Assembly: GCF_009870125.1 (NCBI RefSeq)
Contig: NC_046681.1
Span: forward strand, 7,701,001 to 7,765,000
Reading direction: 5' to 3'
Length of the DNA stretch: 64,000 nt
DNA from: Drosophila pseudoobscura
Taxonomy: Eukaryota; Arthropoda; Insecta; Diptera; Drosophilidae
Shown here: positions 22,326 to 35,796 of the stretch, in pieces
How the letters are laid out: the number at the start of each line of letters is the position of its first letter
Numbering within the stretch: the stretch's first letter is position 1
Made by a program: the position numbers and the translations under genes
The notes under the pieces: model-generated
The model's input: the letters and a program-made list of their open reading frames with translations, nothing else
The model's database searches: none
What the model was told of the DNA's origin: nothing

Positions 22326-25300
22326 ATTCAGTGAATTTTATTTTAAAAATAAAAAAAAGGTAAAAATATTATCTTTTTTTGTAACCAAGTTGTGTAATAC
22401 CAAACATACAAAATATTCTTGATCTATGATTCCATACTAAGCCAAGTAACTAACGGAAGTCGTGTTATCTTTACTAACCACCAAACTTGTCTCTGACTTG
22501 GACCTTAGGCGCCTATTGTCCCCATAAATCCCTTCCAACAGGTCACAGTTTTGGCCCGCATATATTTTTGAATCTTTAAGCAATTAATAATTAAATTATG
22601 CGCCCACTTAAACCTTACGCATGATTAAATATAAATTCAAAAATCCATTTTCGTGCTGGTAAAATCTCAAAGCCAACGAAATGCCCTCAGTGACACGAAA
22701 ACCGAACCAATAATGCCAATCAAAGCGATAAAATGATATTGGAAAATAGTACGCATACGCCGTGTGGCGCTGCACAGGCGACTGTGTAAAATGTGCCATT
22801 AAATTTGTGATTCAATTGCAGGCAGTTTACAAAGTTTGCACTGGCCACAGCCACAGCCACACAGCTATAATGGCATCGGGAATAAGCCAAATTTATGAGC
22901 CACACAAAAGCTTATAAACCACAAATCAAAATGCAATTCAAAGGCAGGGCAACAACGTTGCAAGTCTCGGCGGTTCGTTGGCGGCAACAACAGAAACAAC
23001 AATTATGTTTCAAGTAAAAAGCAATTGTAAATTTCCCAACTAAAGTCGTATTGTCTATGCATTTATCAAATGTCTGTCTGTCTGTCTGTCGGCCTGCCTC
23101 TGAGCGTCTGTGTATGTGTGTGTGTTTTGGCGGATGCCATAAATAAAACTCAGCCAAAAGATAGACAGTGGAGACCATCAGACATAAAATACTCACATGA
23201 AGGGGGGAGGGAGAGGCAGAGAAAAGTCTCAAGTCGGAAATTGTTTCGCAACGTGGGAAATGTTTGATTTATGTCTGTTTTTCTAGTGACCCAAACGTGG
23301 CATGTACACTGAGCGAAAAAAAAGGAGGACATAGTCCCCAAAAGAGGCACCAAAAAGGAAATGTAAGAAATTCCAACAATAAATAAATACAAAAAAATAT
23401 CTATTAAAAAGCGAAAATACTTGAGAAAGTATTTAAGTCGTTCCCTCAGTGTTTGCCAGGACTCACACTCGAGCCCCGAGGAAGAAACACAGAAGTTGTA
23501 AAATGTGTAATTGATGATGTGGCAAAAAGGACATACACTGAAAAGGACAACGAACAAACTTCCCTGTAAATATGCTATTAATGTGTCCTCGCCCACTGCC
23601 TCCTGGATTTTGTTGACATTTTCGACAAAACATCTACAAAATGTCGGTGCGGAAAAAAAAACAAGAAAATAACGTGAACAACAATGGCAGCCAGAAGCAG
23701 GACCTGCTGTTCGGATAAGTGCATTTGGAGTGCAGGACACGGAGCGCGTGACGACATGCAAAGTGCCGAAGAAGTCCAGGGGGCGGGGGGGTAACGGAAA
23801 AGGAAACTGCATGCAACAAAAAAAGAGAGTGGGAGAGGGAGAAGGAAATGTAATGTTGACCATTTGGCAAGCAACACGAAAAGTCATTTTGTACCCCAGA
23901 AAAAGGACAGAAAGGAGGAGCGAAAAGGATGTAAAGGACACGAGACACCTTGCTTGTTATCCCAGCAAATATTTCCCCCGAACAACAAAAGCATACGTCC
24001 TCTATATTATCTGACTAACGGCAGTCACTCTCCCTCTCCCCCTCTCTGGGGGCCGCTCTGCAAAAATTCCCATTTGAAGCTTAACAAATTGATTTTTTAG
24101 TTGGAATTTCTCGTAGCTCCATTTTGTGTTGCATGACATTTGCTCATTCTCTTGCATTTGTTGTCTGCTGTTGTCCTCGAATGATATATGCAACCTTTGG
24201 TGGCGCCTTCATTGCCTAATGCACTGGAAACCCCCGACCCCCATCTGGGGGGCGAAGCCTTTGTTTGTTCTATATTTTTCGGGACATAAATTCTCATTAA
24301 TTTATATGCAGGCGACGCTCAAAATGTGCGGCATAAGTTTGTGCCCCAAAAGATGCAGGCACTGCAGGAAGAGGTTGTGGCAGGAGGAGGTGGAGCAAAC
24401 ATTTTGGGGCACGAGTGTAGTCTGGCTGTGGCATGAAAAGGCGAAAAGACGGGCTATATTAAGATGAATATTGGCCCGATGTACACCCAACTTTTGTATG
24501 GCTAATGAAGCTGGCAAAAGCCTGCTTTGCCGCCACAAGAATATATTTTCATTAAGTTTCCAAGACATCCGAGGATGAACGGGATGCTATAGCTCCTTAT
24601 CGAGTGCTTTCGGGGCCAGGCATTCAGTCTTTTGGTATTGTATTCGACTTTTAAAAGGGACCCCTATTTCTTTCTTATAAAAAGGACACTCCACTTGATT
24701 TTTGAGAATTTTTTCAAAGTCCACTCGCAACCACAGCCCCGGAAAAATATTTTTCAATGTGTGTTTGGTATTTTTCAAGAACGCAACTTTGAGTAATTTC
24801 AATTAAATTTGTTTGCTTAATGAATATGGCTATTAAGTTTGAGGAAATTTATGCTAAATTGATTAAAGATTTAATGAAAACTAAAATTCACCTTTTCTTT
24901 GGATTCTGCTGTAAATATTAGGGCCTTAAGTGGGTCCTGGCCATTGCTTCCCCAAATTCATGGCCGTCTTTTATTAAAAATGTTTTCGAAAATTGAAAAC
25001 GATTCCTAAAAATCCAATTTACTCAACATATTTGTTTCTTTTGTGTGAATTGAGTGGAACTGCAGTGGATTTGAATTATTTATACCCATTTTCCATTTGA
25101 CTTGATGCGGACTTGATTCATTTTATTTTTTTGTTTATACAAAATTTTCCAGCTGAATGCATTCCCTGTGGAGTTAATTAATTTTTACATTTGTAAACTC
25201 CCAGCATAACAGTGCGCTATAATTGTATGCCGCCGCCTTTTGTTGCTGCTCAAACAATTGAATTAAAGTCCGCGCGTTTCCGAGCTGGCAAACAGACCGC

Positions 25301-28300
25301 AACAAGAACAACAGGCGAGGCAGAGGCAACAAAATTTCATCGATTTCCATGAATAACTCACTTTGTGGCACAATTAAGTGCATCACACCTCCGAGAGCAG
25401 ACGTACAGTGGAACAGGTGGCGTTCTAGAGTGGATCGACTGTATTTCAAGAGATTTTTCTACACGAAAAGGTACCCAGAATGTATTTATCCTTTAATTGT
25501 TAGTCGTTTACCTAATAGTTTGTTTTGATCTTCCATTTTGATTCATTTTCTATGAGCTTCGTAGCCTATTTCGGGCTCAAAAGTTCAGTTTTCCATAGAT
25601 CAACTCCTATATACATGTGTATATACATGTGTATATACATGTATACAAGTCACAGGCCGACGGGCAGGGAACTCTTCGTCTTGCGGTTTCCTCTCTCTAA
25701 ATATGCCGAGCACCGTCTGCCAGTCTCTCTTGGCTCACGCAGTGCATCCTCCACTCGCTCACCTTTAGCAATTCCTTTTTGATCTTGCTCTCTCTCTCTC
25801 AACATTGTCGCGCAACACTCGGCTCATGATACAAGGTAGTCCCGCTAGCTCTCCTATTTTACGCTCAGCATTACTGAGAGCGCTTTGACTCGATGCTTGA
25901 AGAGAGAGCGCTTTGCGGAGGCGTCTACCTTGACTCGGCTGCGACGGCTCTCTCTCGCTCTCGCGTGGTGAAGGCGTTATAGAAAACTCTGCTGCGTAGT
26001 TTCTGTCCTTCTTTATAATCTCTCTTTAAATCTGCCAATGCATTTGCGCGCATGCATCCAGCTGAAAGCCCACCAATACCACTGTGGAGACGTGCGTGTT
26101 CCTTTGTTGGTCGCTTTGTAATTGTTTCATTTAACAACTTTTAATTGAATATTTCAGCCGCGTCAGATGCGTCGTGTCTGTTTACTTACTCGCGAAAGGC
26201 GACAGCGGTGCATTGCTCAATTGTTTACACGCTTTACGTAAATAAATGCATTTAAACCGAGATACCCGCTGACGCCGCTGACGCATCAGTCGCCGTTTCC
26301 AGGGGATTACGCGCGTTAATTGCACAAAGGGCTCGCCGCAGCGGAGACATTAACGCCGCGGCGTCGGCAGAAGAAACCCCCCCCCCACCCCTGGAAACAA
26401 AAGCCGATTTCCCCCCACCTCTCGGGGGCAATCGATTGAGCATTACGCCGAGTGAAAAGGTTGCCATTGTTTATTAGTTTTAATAAAGCCATAAAACGCA
26501 CACAACAAATAAACGCTGACACTAAGCGCTCCAGCAAATGACCTCGGGTTTTATTGTTCGAGTGGATGGTTTTTTCGAACACCCCCTAAAAAAAATTCAA
26601 GGCTCGAAAAAACCTGGACAAAGCTTATTTCAGTATTAAATTCCATAAAATCTTCAAAATTGATCGAAAATGTTCAAGTGAAAGTGCAAAGGGCAAAGGG
26701 CATACCCCTAGTCGAGCAATCGTTGACTGCTTTTTCGGCGGCTCGTATCAAAAATGCCATTGCCATTGCCATGGGCCCTTGCGAGGCCTTTGAGCAAACC
26801 GAAATTAAATGGACGCACACCAGTGCAGCCATTGTTTGCCCGCCTATCCATGTCCCCGTCGCAGTGTGGGTGTGTGTGTGTGTGTGTGTGTGTTTGTTGA
26901 CAATATTGTTTACAATGGGCGCTATGCGGGGAATGGCAACCACACTATTTGCATATATATTCTAGGATATGGACAGCGTGTAACAAAAAATACAATGCGT
27001 TTATGGACAAAAGAGTGATCGGACTTGGTGTTGGGGTGGTGTTAATGGCTTAATCCGGGCTGGGGGTGAAAATATTTATAATAAAGGGAGTTTAAAGGAT
27101 GGTCTCCTCTGAGAGGAATAGGGTTTTAATATATTTTCTAAATTATTACGGAACATCTGTAGGGAGAAGGAATCCAAGCGGGGTGGAGGTTCTCTGGGAT
27201 CTTAACTCCAGCCCTAAAAAACTAAATATTGGGAGCTAAACAACCTGCCACGGACAAACTAGGAGGCACTTCCTTATTAATAAGGTGTAAAGGTCTTGGC
27301 GTTCTGCCTACCTTGACCTACCTTCACTTCCCTACAAATATTCCCAAATTCCCATTTTTAGATCTTCAGCTCACAAAGAATTGTAATAGAATTACATTTA
27401 TTCGGATTTAACAACGGAATTTACATCTGTTTTTCCGAAATCCTGTGAGGGGCACTGTTTCTCCGCCCAAACTAATAAATATCCTTTTTTATAGGTAGTG
27501 TACTATTTAGAGAACTCGATTGGAGAAGTCTCATTGGGGACTAGAAATTTCATGGCCTGCCTTTGGCCTGTAACGTTTCTTTTTCCTCCTGTTAATAAAT
27601 AATTTCCAGCTTTCTTGGCGAGGAATCTGCCATTTCGTGGATGGAATCCTTCATCGACCAGTGCAGCGCTGCTGGTGATAGATCAACGAATCTATGGACC
27701 CTTTATGGAACTTTGGTGAACATTTGGAGCACTTTTTCAAAGACCAATGCCCAAGGCTATCCCCAGATTCGGTGGCTCCGGCCTTAGAAGTGAAATCCCT
27801 TAACCGAAATGTAAGCTGTTCCGGCATGGACCCGCCCTCAGACCAGAGCCTCATGACCACAGGAACTTTATTTCCCATCTTGAAAGAAAGAGTCAACTTC
27901 ATTTAAAATTTAACCAAAAGCCGGCGGGGGATAAGGCGTTGCCGTGGCACACACACACCCCCACCCCCACCCCCTGTACGCCTCTGTCTGTGGGCGATAG
28001 GTGTCTGTCTGTCTCTGTCTGTCCGTCTCTCTCTCTGTGTGTGTGTGTGTGTGTGTGTGTCAGATATACGATGTGTGTGTGTACACACCTGCTGGGGTGA
28101 CATTTTACGGCTTTTTCTTTGTTAATTTCATTTGAAGCATTTAAAATGTGCACCACCGCCACCAAAAGCTGAAGCCGAAGCCGAAGCCGAAGCCGAGGCT
28201 GACAACTAAATACACAAGAAGTCCCCCCTCGCCACCCACCACCCACCACCCCCCAACCCGCCAGCCGTTCCTCTACTCCCCTTTGAACGTGCTGAAAGTT

Positions 28301-30535
28301 CTGCTCACCCAGTCTTTTGGCAACTTTTTTAATGACTTTGCCTCAGAGCTCCCCGCCCCCTCCCCCCCTCCCCCCTCCGAAGCCCCACCCGCACCACAAT
28401 GAAAGAAAGAAAGTCTTTGCTCGCGTGCCCGAATATTTAACCACAAACGACGAGACGTCAAAATTAATTAGAAATAAAATTAGTTTTTAATGCCAAAGTG
28501 ACTTTGTGTGCGGTCGTGTTTCTCTGTGTGTGTGTGTGTGTGTCTGTAAAATATACTCCGAAAGGAGGAGGGAAAAAAATGACACAAGAAAAAGCCAGAG
28601 CCAGGAAAGGGGGAAATTCTTGTCAAAACTTTGGCCGATGAAAAGTTTCCTTCGTGTGCGTGAGTGTATCTTTGGGATGAGTTTCGACAGGAAATGATTT
28701 AATCTGCCAAAAGTTTAACTTTTACTCTGTATTGGCAAGGTATATACCCCTAAATTGGTGACTAACTAATAAGTACGAAAAGATTTAACCAATTTATTGA
28801 AAGGCAAGGGAAAAAGGAATAAACTAGAGTAAAAAGTACATTTTTAAATATTTTTTCACCACAAATACAAAGGTTTACTGATCTCAAAATTAAAAAATAA
28901 TACAAGGAATATAATTAAAATATTTGTCTCTACATATTTTTCTAATTTTGGGAATGGTAAGGGTGCAAAGGTTATCTTTTTGAAATACTTGTAAAAGAAA
29001 ATGCTGCCTTGATGCCTAAAATCGGTTGTTGAAATTTTTAGAATTTTTCCAGAACTTACTGCAATTTTCTTCAACCAAAAACCCATCTCTAAATAATAAA
29101 TACTTAATATTTAAAGGCAAATCTATTGCCGGCTTGTGTCTCATATTTAATAAATTGATAATTACCCCCCAATTACTCCATAAATTCATTTAGTTGCACA
29201 TACTCGTATGTGTGCTATTTATCAACAACTGTAAAGCAAACAAGCTGGGAGACAAGTCAAAATTTAAGCCAAAACACAAAACACTCAAGTGGGGAGCCAG
29301 CAACCAGCCCCTGGCCCCCGGCCCCCCCGACTGTGGCCATGTGAATGTGAAGTGGAGGCCAAGACAAACAGACAACGAGACAACGAGTTTGAAGAGCCAG
29401 CAGGCTGACAAACAGTCACAGAGACAGAGCGACAGTTGGAGATGCTTAGAGAGAAATGGAGAGGGAGAGAGCGAGAGAGTGAGAGAGAGACACAAATCAT
29501 CAGGCAAATCCGCAAAAGTGCACTTCAGTTGCCTGTCGCCCATCAGCGCAGTGCAAAGCCAAAAGACGCTGATGACGTTGAGTATTATGAACGGAATGAT
29601 GACAGCCAGAACTACAGCAGCAAAGCAAATAAAAAACGAACAAGCTGGGGACGAACAGGAAAAAAAACTACAGGGAAAAAAGTCCGGGAATATGCAGTCC
29701 ATCGCCTGCTGATAGTACAAGGACTTGGCCTTATAGACCTGACTGTATCGATGATCAGGCATCATTAGGGAATATTTAAGACCTTGATACATTTTTCTGC
29801 CTTTCAAACGCCTGGAAAAATCACAGTACCCTCTGCAAAAGGAAAGGCAAGTCCCGCTGCCCCTCTAAGACAGGGGGGGGGGAGCGGGGGGGGGTGGTGG
29901 AGAGGCAAAAAAAAGTTGGGTTACTCCAACACCAACCTCTTCCTTTTCAGATGACTCCTTCATGGCACTTCCAACGCTGTCTGTCACGGCATTATTGAAA
30001 GGTGAACAACTTTGGCAGGAAGTCAGGGACGGGGGCGAGGGGCGGGGGGGCGAGGCTGGCGCCTGGTCTGCTGACATAAAAAATCAACGCATGGAAAGTA
30101 GGACAAGTGTCAAAATCACTTAAGTGCGAATGCAACGACAAATAAAAAGAAAGCGAGCCCCAACTCTGGTCGGGGAGGGGGGTCTGGGGGGAGGGGGGAC
30201 GCAGGAAGAGCCAGGCAAAGGCAAGAAAGCGGATGAAAAGCAAAGACAAGCAGCCCAAGTTGGAAACGGATTCAAGTGGCAGGAACAATGGCGAAAATTT
30301 GCGGCTAGGGATGGGTCCGGGGCACGGGGCCCGGGCCCCACGCTAGTTGGTTCATGCCACTTGCTACTTAGTTATCCCCCAGAACCAGGACGGACCACAG
30401 CAGTGGCGAAACGAATATTGGATGCACTAGGTATGGTAGGGGTTCAAAGGGGGATAATTAAAGAGGTATCTAAGGAGGTGCCTCTAGGGGAGGAGAAAAT
30501 GGGTTTTCAATCAGTTTTGATTTAAAAACCATCAA
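22326..30535. other. Gene-free interval with simple repeats
   Basis: No gene is supported. Repeats include GTCTGTCTGTC (about 23071-23090), TATACATGTG repeats (about 25610-25650), GT arrays (26870-26892, 28036-28060, 28525-28542), GCCGAAGCCGAA repeats (about 28170-28197), GAGAGA runs (about 29458-29490) and G runs (29871-29895). The longest frames (263 aa on minus at 23150-23941; 205 aa on minus at 29190-29807) are rich in S, L, C and F and lack recognisable domains. They look like chance readings of pyrimidine-rich DNA. Confidence 0.5.
25680..25990. promoter_or_regulatory. Dense GAGA/CTCTC cluster
   Basis: This 300-bp block contains many GAGAG or CTCTC words, including CTCTCTCTCTC at about 25790-25800 and two copies of GAGAGCGCTTTG (about 25877 and 25905), followed by CTCTCTCTCGCTCTCGCG. 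Such clusters are potential GAGA-factor (Trl) sites, seen in promoters, Polycomb response elements and some LTRs. No gene start is evident next to it. Assignment is by composition only. Confidence 0.35.
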
Positions 30536-30539
30536 AATC

Positions 30540-31333
30540 TGGCCAGAAGTGAGTTTTGTTCCAAATTTTAAACCATTTTTAAAAAATTAAAAAAATAAGG
30601 CAATAAAGTCACGCTTAATTTTCTTTTGTCTAAAAAATGAAAGTAGAGTTTAAAATGGTATTTTAAGTAAAAAAAATAATTATAGACAATTTTTGTTTTA
30701 AAAAATTAAAAAAAAAAACAATTCAATAAAGTCACGCTTAATTTTCTTTTGCCTGAAAAATTAAAGTAGAATTTTAAATTGTAAATAAAGTAAAAAAAAA
30801 TTAGAAATTTTTCTTTTAAAAAATTAAAAAAAATAAGGCAATAAAGTCACGCTTAATTTTCTTTTGCCTAAAAAATTAGACTGGATTTTTAAATTGTAAA
30901 TAATTTAAAAAAAAATTTTAAAAATTAAAAAAATAATGCTTTAAAGTCACGTTTAATTTTCTTCTGTCGTCTAAAAAATTAAAGTAGATTTTTGAATGGT
31001 ATTTAATGTACAAAAAATTATAGACCTTTTTTTTAATTGTTAAAAATAAAGCAATAAATTCACGCTTAATTTTCTTTTGCCTACAAAATTAAGAAATAAT
31101 TTTAAATGGTATTTAATGTAAAAAAAATAACAAATTATAGACCATATTTCGTTTAAAAAATTGTAAATATAAGGCACTAAAGTCAGGCCTATAAAAAATA
31201 GCCAATGTTATAGAAAATTGATTAATTTATGGGATACAACTATTTTTCTTTTAAAAATAGCGAGGGAAAAGCTGTGAAAACAGCGGGGAACTGAAAAGTT
31301 ATGGCTGTGCCTACGATTAAGTCCAGCACTGTA
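30540..31333 (+). mobile_element. Tc1-like miniature transposon with internal tandem repeats
   Basis: The right end at 31331 (TTAAGTCCAGCACTG, then TA) follows the shared subterminal block (ATTAGCCAATGTTATAG-like sequence and TTTTTCTTTTAAAAATAGCG). To its left are five or six tandem units marked by GCAATAAAGTCACGCTTAAT or close variants at about 30600, 30723, 30838, 30939, 31051 and 31173, spaced 100-123 bp. Each unit also has a TTTTCTTTTGCCTAAAAAAT-like stretch. The element is non-coding. It appears to have grown by expansion of an internal unit. Confidence 0.7.
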
Positions 31334-31557
31334 GCTATAAGGGGCGTCATGGAAATCCTGTATGAATTTCGATCACTTTTTGCCAAAAAAATACCCTCCA
31401 ACAGCTTGCGAAAACCTTCTTTAAATTCCCCTAGTACTCCCTTAACATGTCCCCTTCCATTTGAGACTTTTTCCATATACAGAAAGGGGATAATAAGTAT
31501 GTAAAATAATTTATGATACAGTAAAATGCCAGACACAGACACAGACACGGAGACAGA

Positions 31558-31602
<45 letters not shown>

Positions 31603-32340
31603 ACACACGTACAACGTTGAAAGTTTTTCCTTTCTGGCATGTAATTACGAACGCATTCTTTTCACAGTCATTAAAAATGACAAATCCCGGGCACAACAGC
31701 AAAGTAGGACGACCCAAAGCGGAGAAAATGAGACAGTAAGTAGGGGCGGAGGGGGAGGGGGCATGGACGAGGCACTCGTACAGTCCGGCGGAGAAGAAAT
31801 ATGCTCTTGTGCAGTTCACGCGCTTAATCGCATTCATAAAACTCGCTTTTACGACTTTTGAGGCATAGCAGCCACAAAAAAAAAGAAGGGGTTTTAATGC
31901 GTTTAATTCTCCTTCTGGGAGAGCCCGAGACAGAGAGAGAAAGATTTCATAAGTCGGCAACAATGTGGCACACACCTGGGGAGCACCTGTGCAGCCCCCA
32001 CAGCCACCGAGGGGGGGGGGGGCAGGAAATAAAAGCCTTAATGAAATTACTGAGTGTGATTACCGTCTCGAGGGATGCGAAATGTTTGAAGACGTCTTTA
32101 TGTTAGAGGGAGACCCATCACAAATATCTTTTGGATGTTAAAGGGACTGAAATTCTTTGGCACAACAGTTGAACCGAGAGTTGCCATCTTTCTTCCTTTA
32201 TTTTATTATTTATTTATATATACATATGTATATATTCCTAACGCAACAGTATCTCTACTTTGTGTTAGTGCGCTAATCACATGGAGTTCAAATAGTTGTG
32301 TGTGTTTTAGACATAATGATTTTCTTATTCTATCACTTTT
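31334..32340. other. Intergenic sequence with a long CA array
   Basis: The stretch includes ACAGACACAGACACGGAGACAG repeats and a (CA)n array at about 31558-31597, a G run (about 32009-32022), and no credible gene. Frames up to 154 aa are translations of the CA/GT array. Confidence 0.6.
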
Positions 32341-32344
32341 AGTA

Positions 32345-32815
32345 TTACTAATATTTTTATTTTTATGACTAATGGTTTTATTATTAACACTAATACTAAT
32401 TATAATTCTATTATTATTTTTATTATTTTTATTATATTATTTCTGTTATTATTATTATTATTTTTTTTTTTTTAGTATATTATTTCTATTTTTTTATTTT
32501 TTTTATAATTTGTATTATTTTTACTATTATTATTTTTATTATAATTTTAATTATTATTTGTATTATTATTTTTATTATTATTCTTATTATAATTTTTATG
32601 ATTTGTACTAATATTCTTTTTATTATAATTTTTATTATTTTTATTATTTTTACTATTATTATTTTTATTATAATTTTTACTATTATTATTTTTATTATAA
32701 TTTGTACTATTTTCACTATTATTATTTTTTAAAATTTTTTTTATTATATTTTTTTACTATTATTTTTTTTTATTATTTTTTTTATTATTTTTTTAATTTT
32801 TTTTTTATTTATGGT
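32345..32815 (+). repeat. Large (TATTATT)n low-complexity array
   Basis: About 470 bp of T-rich TTATTATTTTTATTAT words form the complementary composition to the AATAA arrays at 21.6 and 39.3 kb. Frames of 76-79 aa (Y, F, L, I only) are artefacts of the array. Confidence 0.9.
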
Positions 32816-33737
32816 TTCTCAAGTGTTTTTCTAATTTCTCCCTAAATTGCGTTTGTGGATATCAGAGAAAAGAAACGCTCTAAGGGCACCTTCCTTTTTC
32901 TTAGGAAAAATTTGAATGTGAAACCTGTTAGAACTTTCCATAATTCCCTTCTTAATCCTTGCAAAGCAAATAGTCCTCTTATTTCGAGTAAATTATATCT
33001 CAAGAGGCTCCCACGTATTTTTTCTACATTTTTACTGTGCTTTTGGCACTGAAAAAGAACGAAAAATATCTATGGTTGTATTTTATTTTAAAATTTGAAA
33101 TCTATAAAACCTTTTGTCTTGATTACACCCTCAATGCACCTCCAAATCGTGTTTAAAATGCTAGATTTGCCAAAGCTCAAACCAAAAATTCAATTAAATT
33201 CCAAGCCTTCGGGTGCAGAAAGATGGAGGCACATGAAAGGCTCTGCTGCAGAAACAAAAAAAAAACCAAAATGCAAAATCGAAAATCCAAAATGCAAAAC
33301 CCCAACCGTTCTGGGTCTCGGGGATAAATATTTGCCAGATGGAGCTGCAAATATTACAAAGGAAAAATGAGAAATAAAAGGCAAACAAGCGATTTTGGTG
33401 AATATCAAAAATCGATATCGACTGGAGTCGGACCAATTAGCCAGGCTCAGAGCAAACAATGCCCCCCCCTCCAGCATACAACACACCCCCACCTCCCCAC
33501 CCCCTACCAGGATGCCCCAAAAGAGGGCAAGCGGTAAAAGTAAACCAAACGTGTGTTATACCCCCCCTCCCCCCCCCCACACACACACAGACGGGAAAAC
33601 CATCGAACACTTGAAGCTGAAAGCAGCAGCAGTCGAAGCCTTTTGTTCTACTCTACTGACAGAGTCCTGGAAAATAGAGCTACAAATCCCCAGAATTCCG
33701 TCGAAGCTGCGCTTTCCGAAGGGCTTGGGGGTGTGCA

Positions 33738-33772
<35 letters not shown>

Positions 33773-34215
33773 CTCCATTAACTTTTTCGGTTGGAGATCA
33801 ACGAAGCGCATGAAAATGTCAAAATGCACTCTTTCCCCAACCCACCACCCGCCCTCCTACCCACCGTTTGGGCAAGACGTAAAGCGCCAAGGTGCTTATG
33901 CTCACAAAGCTGTCCATTCCGGCGGAGAACGAAACATTGAAACTGTTTCCGGGCGTGTTTCTGGCAGCCGAAAACGATTGGACTTTATGGGAGGCAACAT
34001 TGAGCACAATTCTGCCGTAAAGCAGCCTTTTCCACTGATCTTTTTGGGCAGGGAAACCGAACTCTGGAGGGAAGAGGGAATTGAAGCATTCATTTATCCT
34101 TTAGATCTGGGTCTGAGGCCAACTATACTATACAGACAATGCAGATTGGTTCCAGAAAAAACCGTGTACAAAAATATATTGATTGTGCGCAAAAATAGGT
34201 GAGAAATATCAGGCC
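32816..34215. other. Intergenic sequence with a GT array
   Basis: No gene is seen. A GT dinucleotide array lies at 33738-33772. The sequence includes C-rich runs (about 33561-33580) and short frames on both strands without family features. Confidence 0.55.
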
Positions 34216-34224
34216 CCATAACGA

Positions 34225-34660
34225 TTGTAAAAAAAAAAAAAAAAATTAACATAAAATAAAATAAATTAAAAAAAATAAGAATTGGCTGATGTATTTATTT
34301 AAAAAAAAAATGTGTTAAATTATTAAAACTCATTTAAATAATAATAATAAAAAAAAGTTTTATATAAAAATTAAATTACCCATTATAATTTAAAAAAGAA
34401 ATTATCAAAAATAAGAATTGTTGTTGAATTTATTAAAAAAAAATTTGTTAAATTTTTTAAAATAATTTAAATAATAATGAAAAAAAAAATTGTTTTATAT
34501 AAAATACGAATTTTTTGTTGTATTTATTTAAAAAAAATTTGTTATTATTTAAACTAATTTAAGAAATAATAATAAAATAAATAGTTTTATATAAAAAAAA
34601 TTAAGTGATACAATTTATTTTTCAAACATATTTTGAAAATATTATTATCAGAGAAAAACA
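34225..34660 (+). repeat. AT-rich tandem repeat, about three units
   Basis: A unit opening with AATAAGAATTG (34276), AATAAGAATTG (about 34411) and a diverged ATACGAATTTTTTG (about 34504) recurs. Each continues with a TTTATTTAAAAAAAAATTTG-like stretch, TTTAAATAATAATAA and GTTTTATATAAA. Spacings are about 135 and 92 bp. It is a non-coding AT-rich satellite-like block. Confidence 0.6.
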
Positions 34661-34859
34661 AGGGTTTTTTAAGAAAGAGTATTTATGTTTATTTTATTTA
34701 TTTTAAAGACTAAAAAAAAGCTTAAAAATTAAATTAAATTAAAAAGGTAAACATTTAAATTAGATTTGTTGTTAACAAAAAGAGTAGGTTATTCAATTTT
34801 TAAGGTAAGATTAAATTTAAGCAATTTAGGAAAATGAATTTATTTACTATTATCATCAG

Positions 34860-35222
34860 TTACTCGAATTCGCTTGCTTCATCGCTGGAATAATTATGAA
34901 CTGGACTTTCACCCGCTCGTTCGGCATCTGTTATGAGCCGTTGTTGGCCCAACAATTGGCATTATATAATTCTTTGTATAATTGTTTGTAACGACCCATA
35001 CAAGAATTCAGCTCACGCTGGAATTGTGCAGCTTGCGGCATTGGGATCGTCTGTGACGAAATGGTTTCCTAATTTAGTTGCAAATTGAAGTCCTTTTTTA
35101 ATTAAATTTGCAATAATTTTCACAGGCGCTTCGCTATCTCAGCTTTCTGTAGAATCAGCATTCTCTGAGGCAAAATGTAGTATTTTGTCTTCGCTAAAAT
35201 CATCAATGTCATCGAATACCAT
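34860..35222 (-). pseudogene. Decayed coding remnant, possibly transposase C-terminus
   Basis: On the minus strand a frame starts at ATG 35220-35222 (MVFDDIDDFSEDKI...), meets a TGA at 35139-35141, and resumes as DSEAPVKIIANLIKKGLQFA... to ...DDPNAASC. It then appears to shift frame to ...QFQRELNSCMGRYKQLYKEL, and shifts again to end in ...HNYSSDEASEFE and a TAA at 34860-34862. Acidic linker, amphipathic helix and acidic tail follow each other in a way reminiscent of the C-terminus of pogo/Tigger-type transposases, but this assignment is tentative. One stop and two shifts in about 120 codons point to a dead copy. It sits beside AT-rich repeats. Confidence 0.35.
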
Positions 35223-35796
35223 CACATTAAAGGGTTATGGCCTGGGTCTAGGGCTAACCATAAAGTAACCATAAAATGTATCAACCAAATCCGATTGAAA
35301 CTGTTCTCAGGAAGACATGTCAAAAGTTCTTCCCCTAACCCTAATCCAAAACCCTATCCCTGTCCCCTTGTTATTCTGTTTTCTTTGTAGCAGCCCCAAT
35401 GACGAAGCCAAAGTAAAAAAAAAAACTTATATACATATCAAATCAATGCACACTGGGCGGAATTCCCAAATAAGTGGCATAAAGTCAAATAAAGCAGATA
35501 TCGAGCTGAAACTTCGTGTATTTAATAAATATAGCACTCTAAATATTTGAACAAAATTGACCACGCCTACCGCAATAGCCCATATATGGCAACAAGGCGT
35601 ATACGTGATCACAAAGGAAAGTCATGAGAGCTATAAAAAAGTACTAAGATTTTAAGGGAATTTATTATTCTGTTGTAATTTTGATGTAATATAAATATAA
35701 AAATATAAAATAAATTTTTTGATAAACAATTCTTATTATGATCAAATTCTTCTTCTACTATTTAACTATTTCTAACAATTTATGTTAAATTATCAT

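Noticed and set aside
23150..23941. 263-aa minus-strand frame
   Set aside because: It is rich in F, S, L and C from pyrimidine-rich DNA and has no recognisable domain. Overlapping frames occur in other phases.
29190..29807. 205-aa minus frame and 172-aa plus frame over the same DNA
   Set aside because: Both strands are open because of GA/CT-rich simple sequence. The hydrophobic stretches look like chance CTCTCT readings.
32372..32716. Frames of 76-79 aa made of Y, F, L, I and K
   Set aside because: They are pure readings of a TATTATT array.
35330..35365. CCCTAACCCTAA-like telomere-type words
   Set aside because: There are only two short units, and Drosophila telomeres are not made of this repeat. 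Likely chance.
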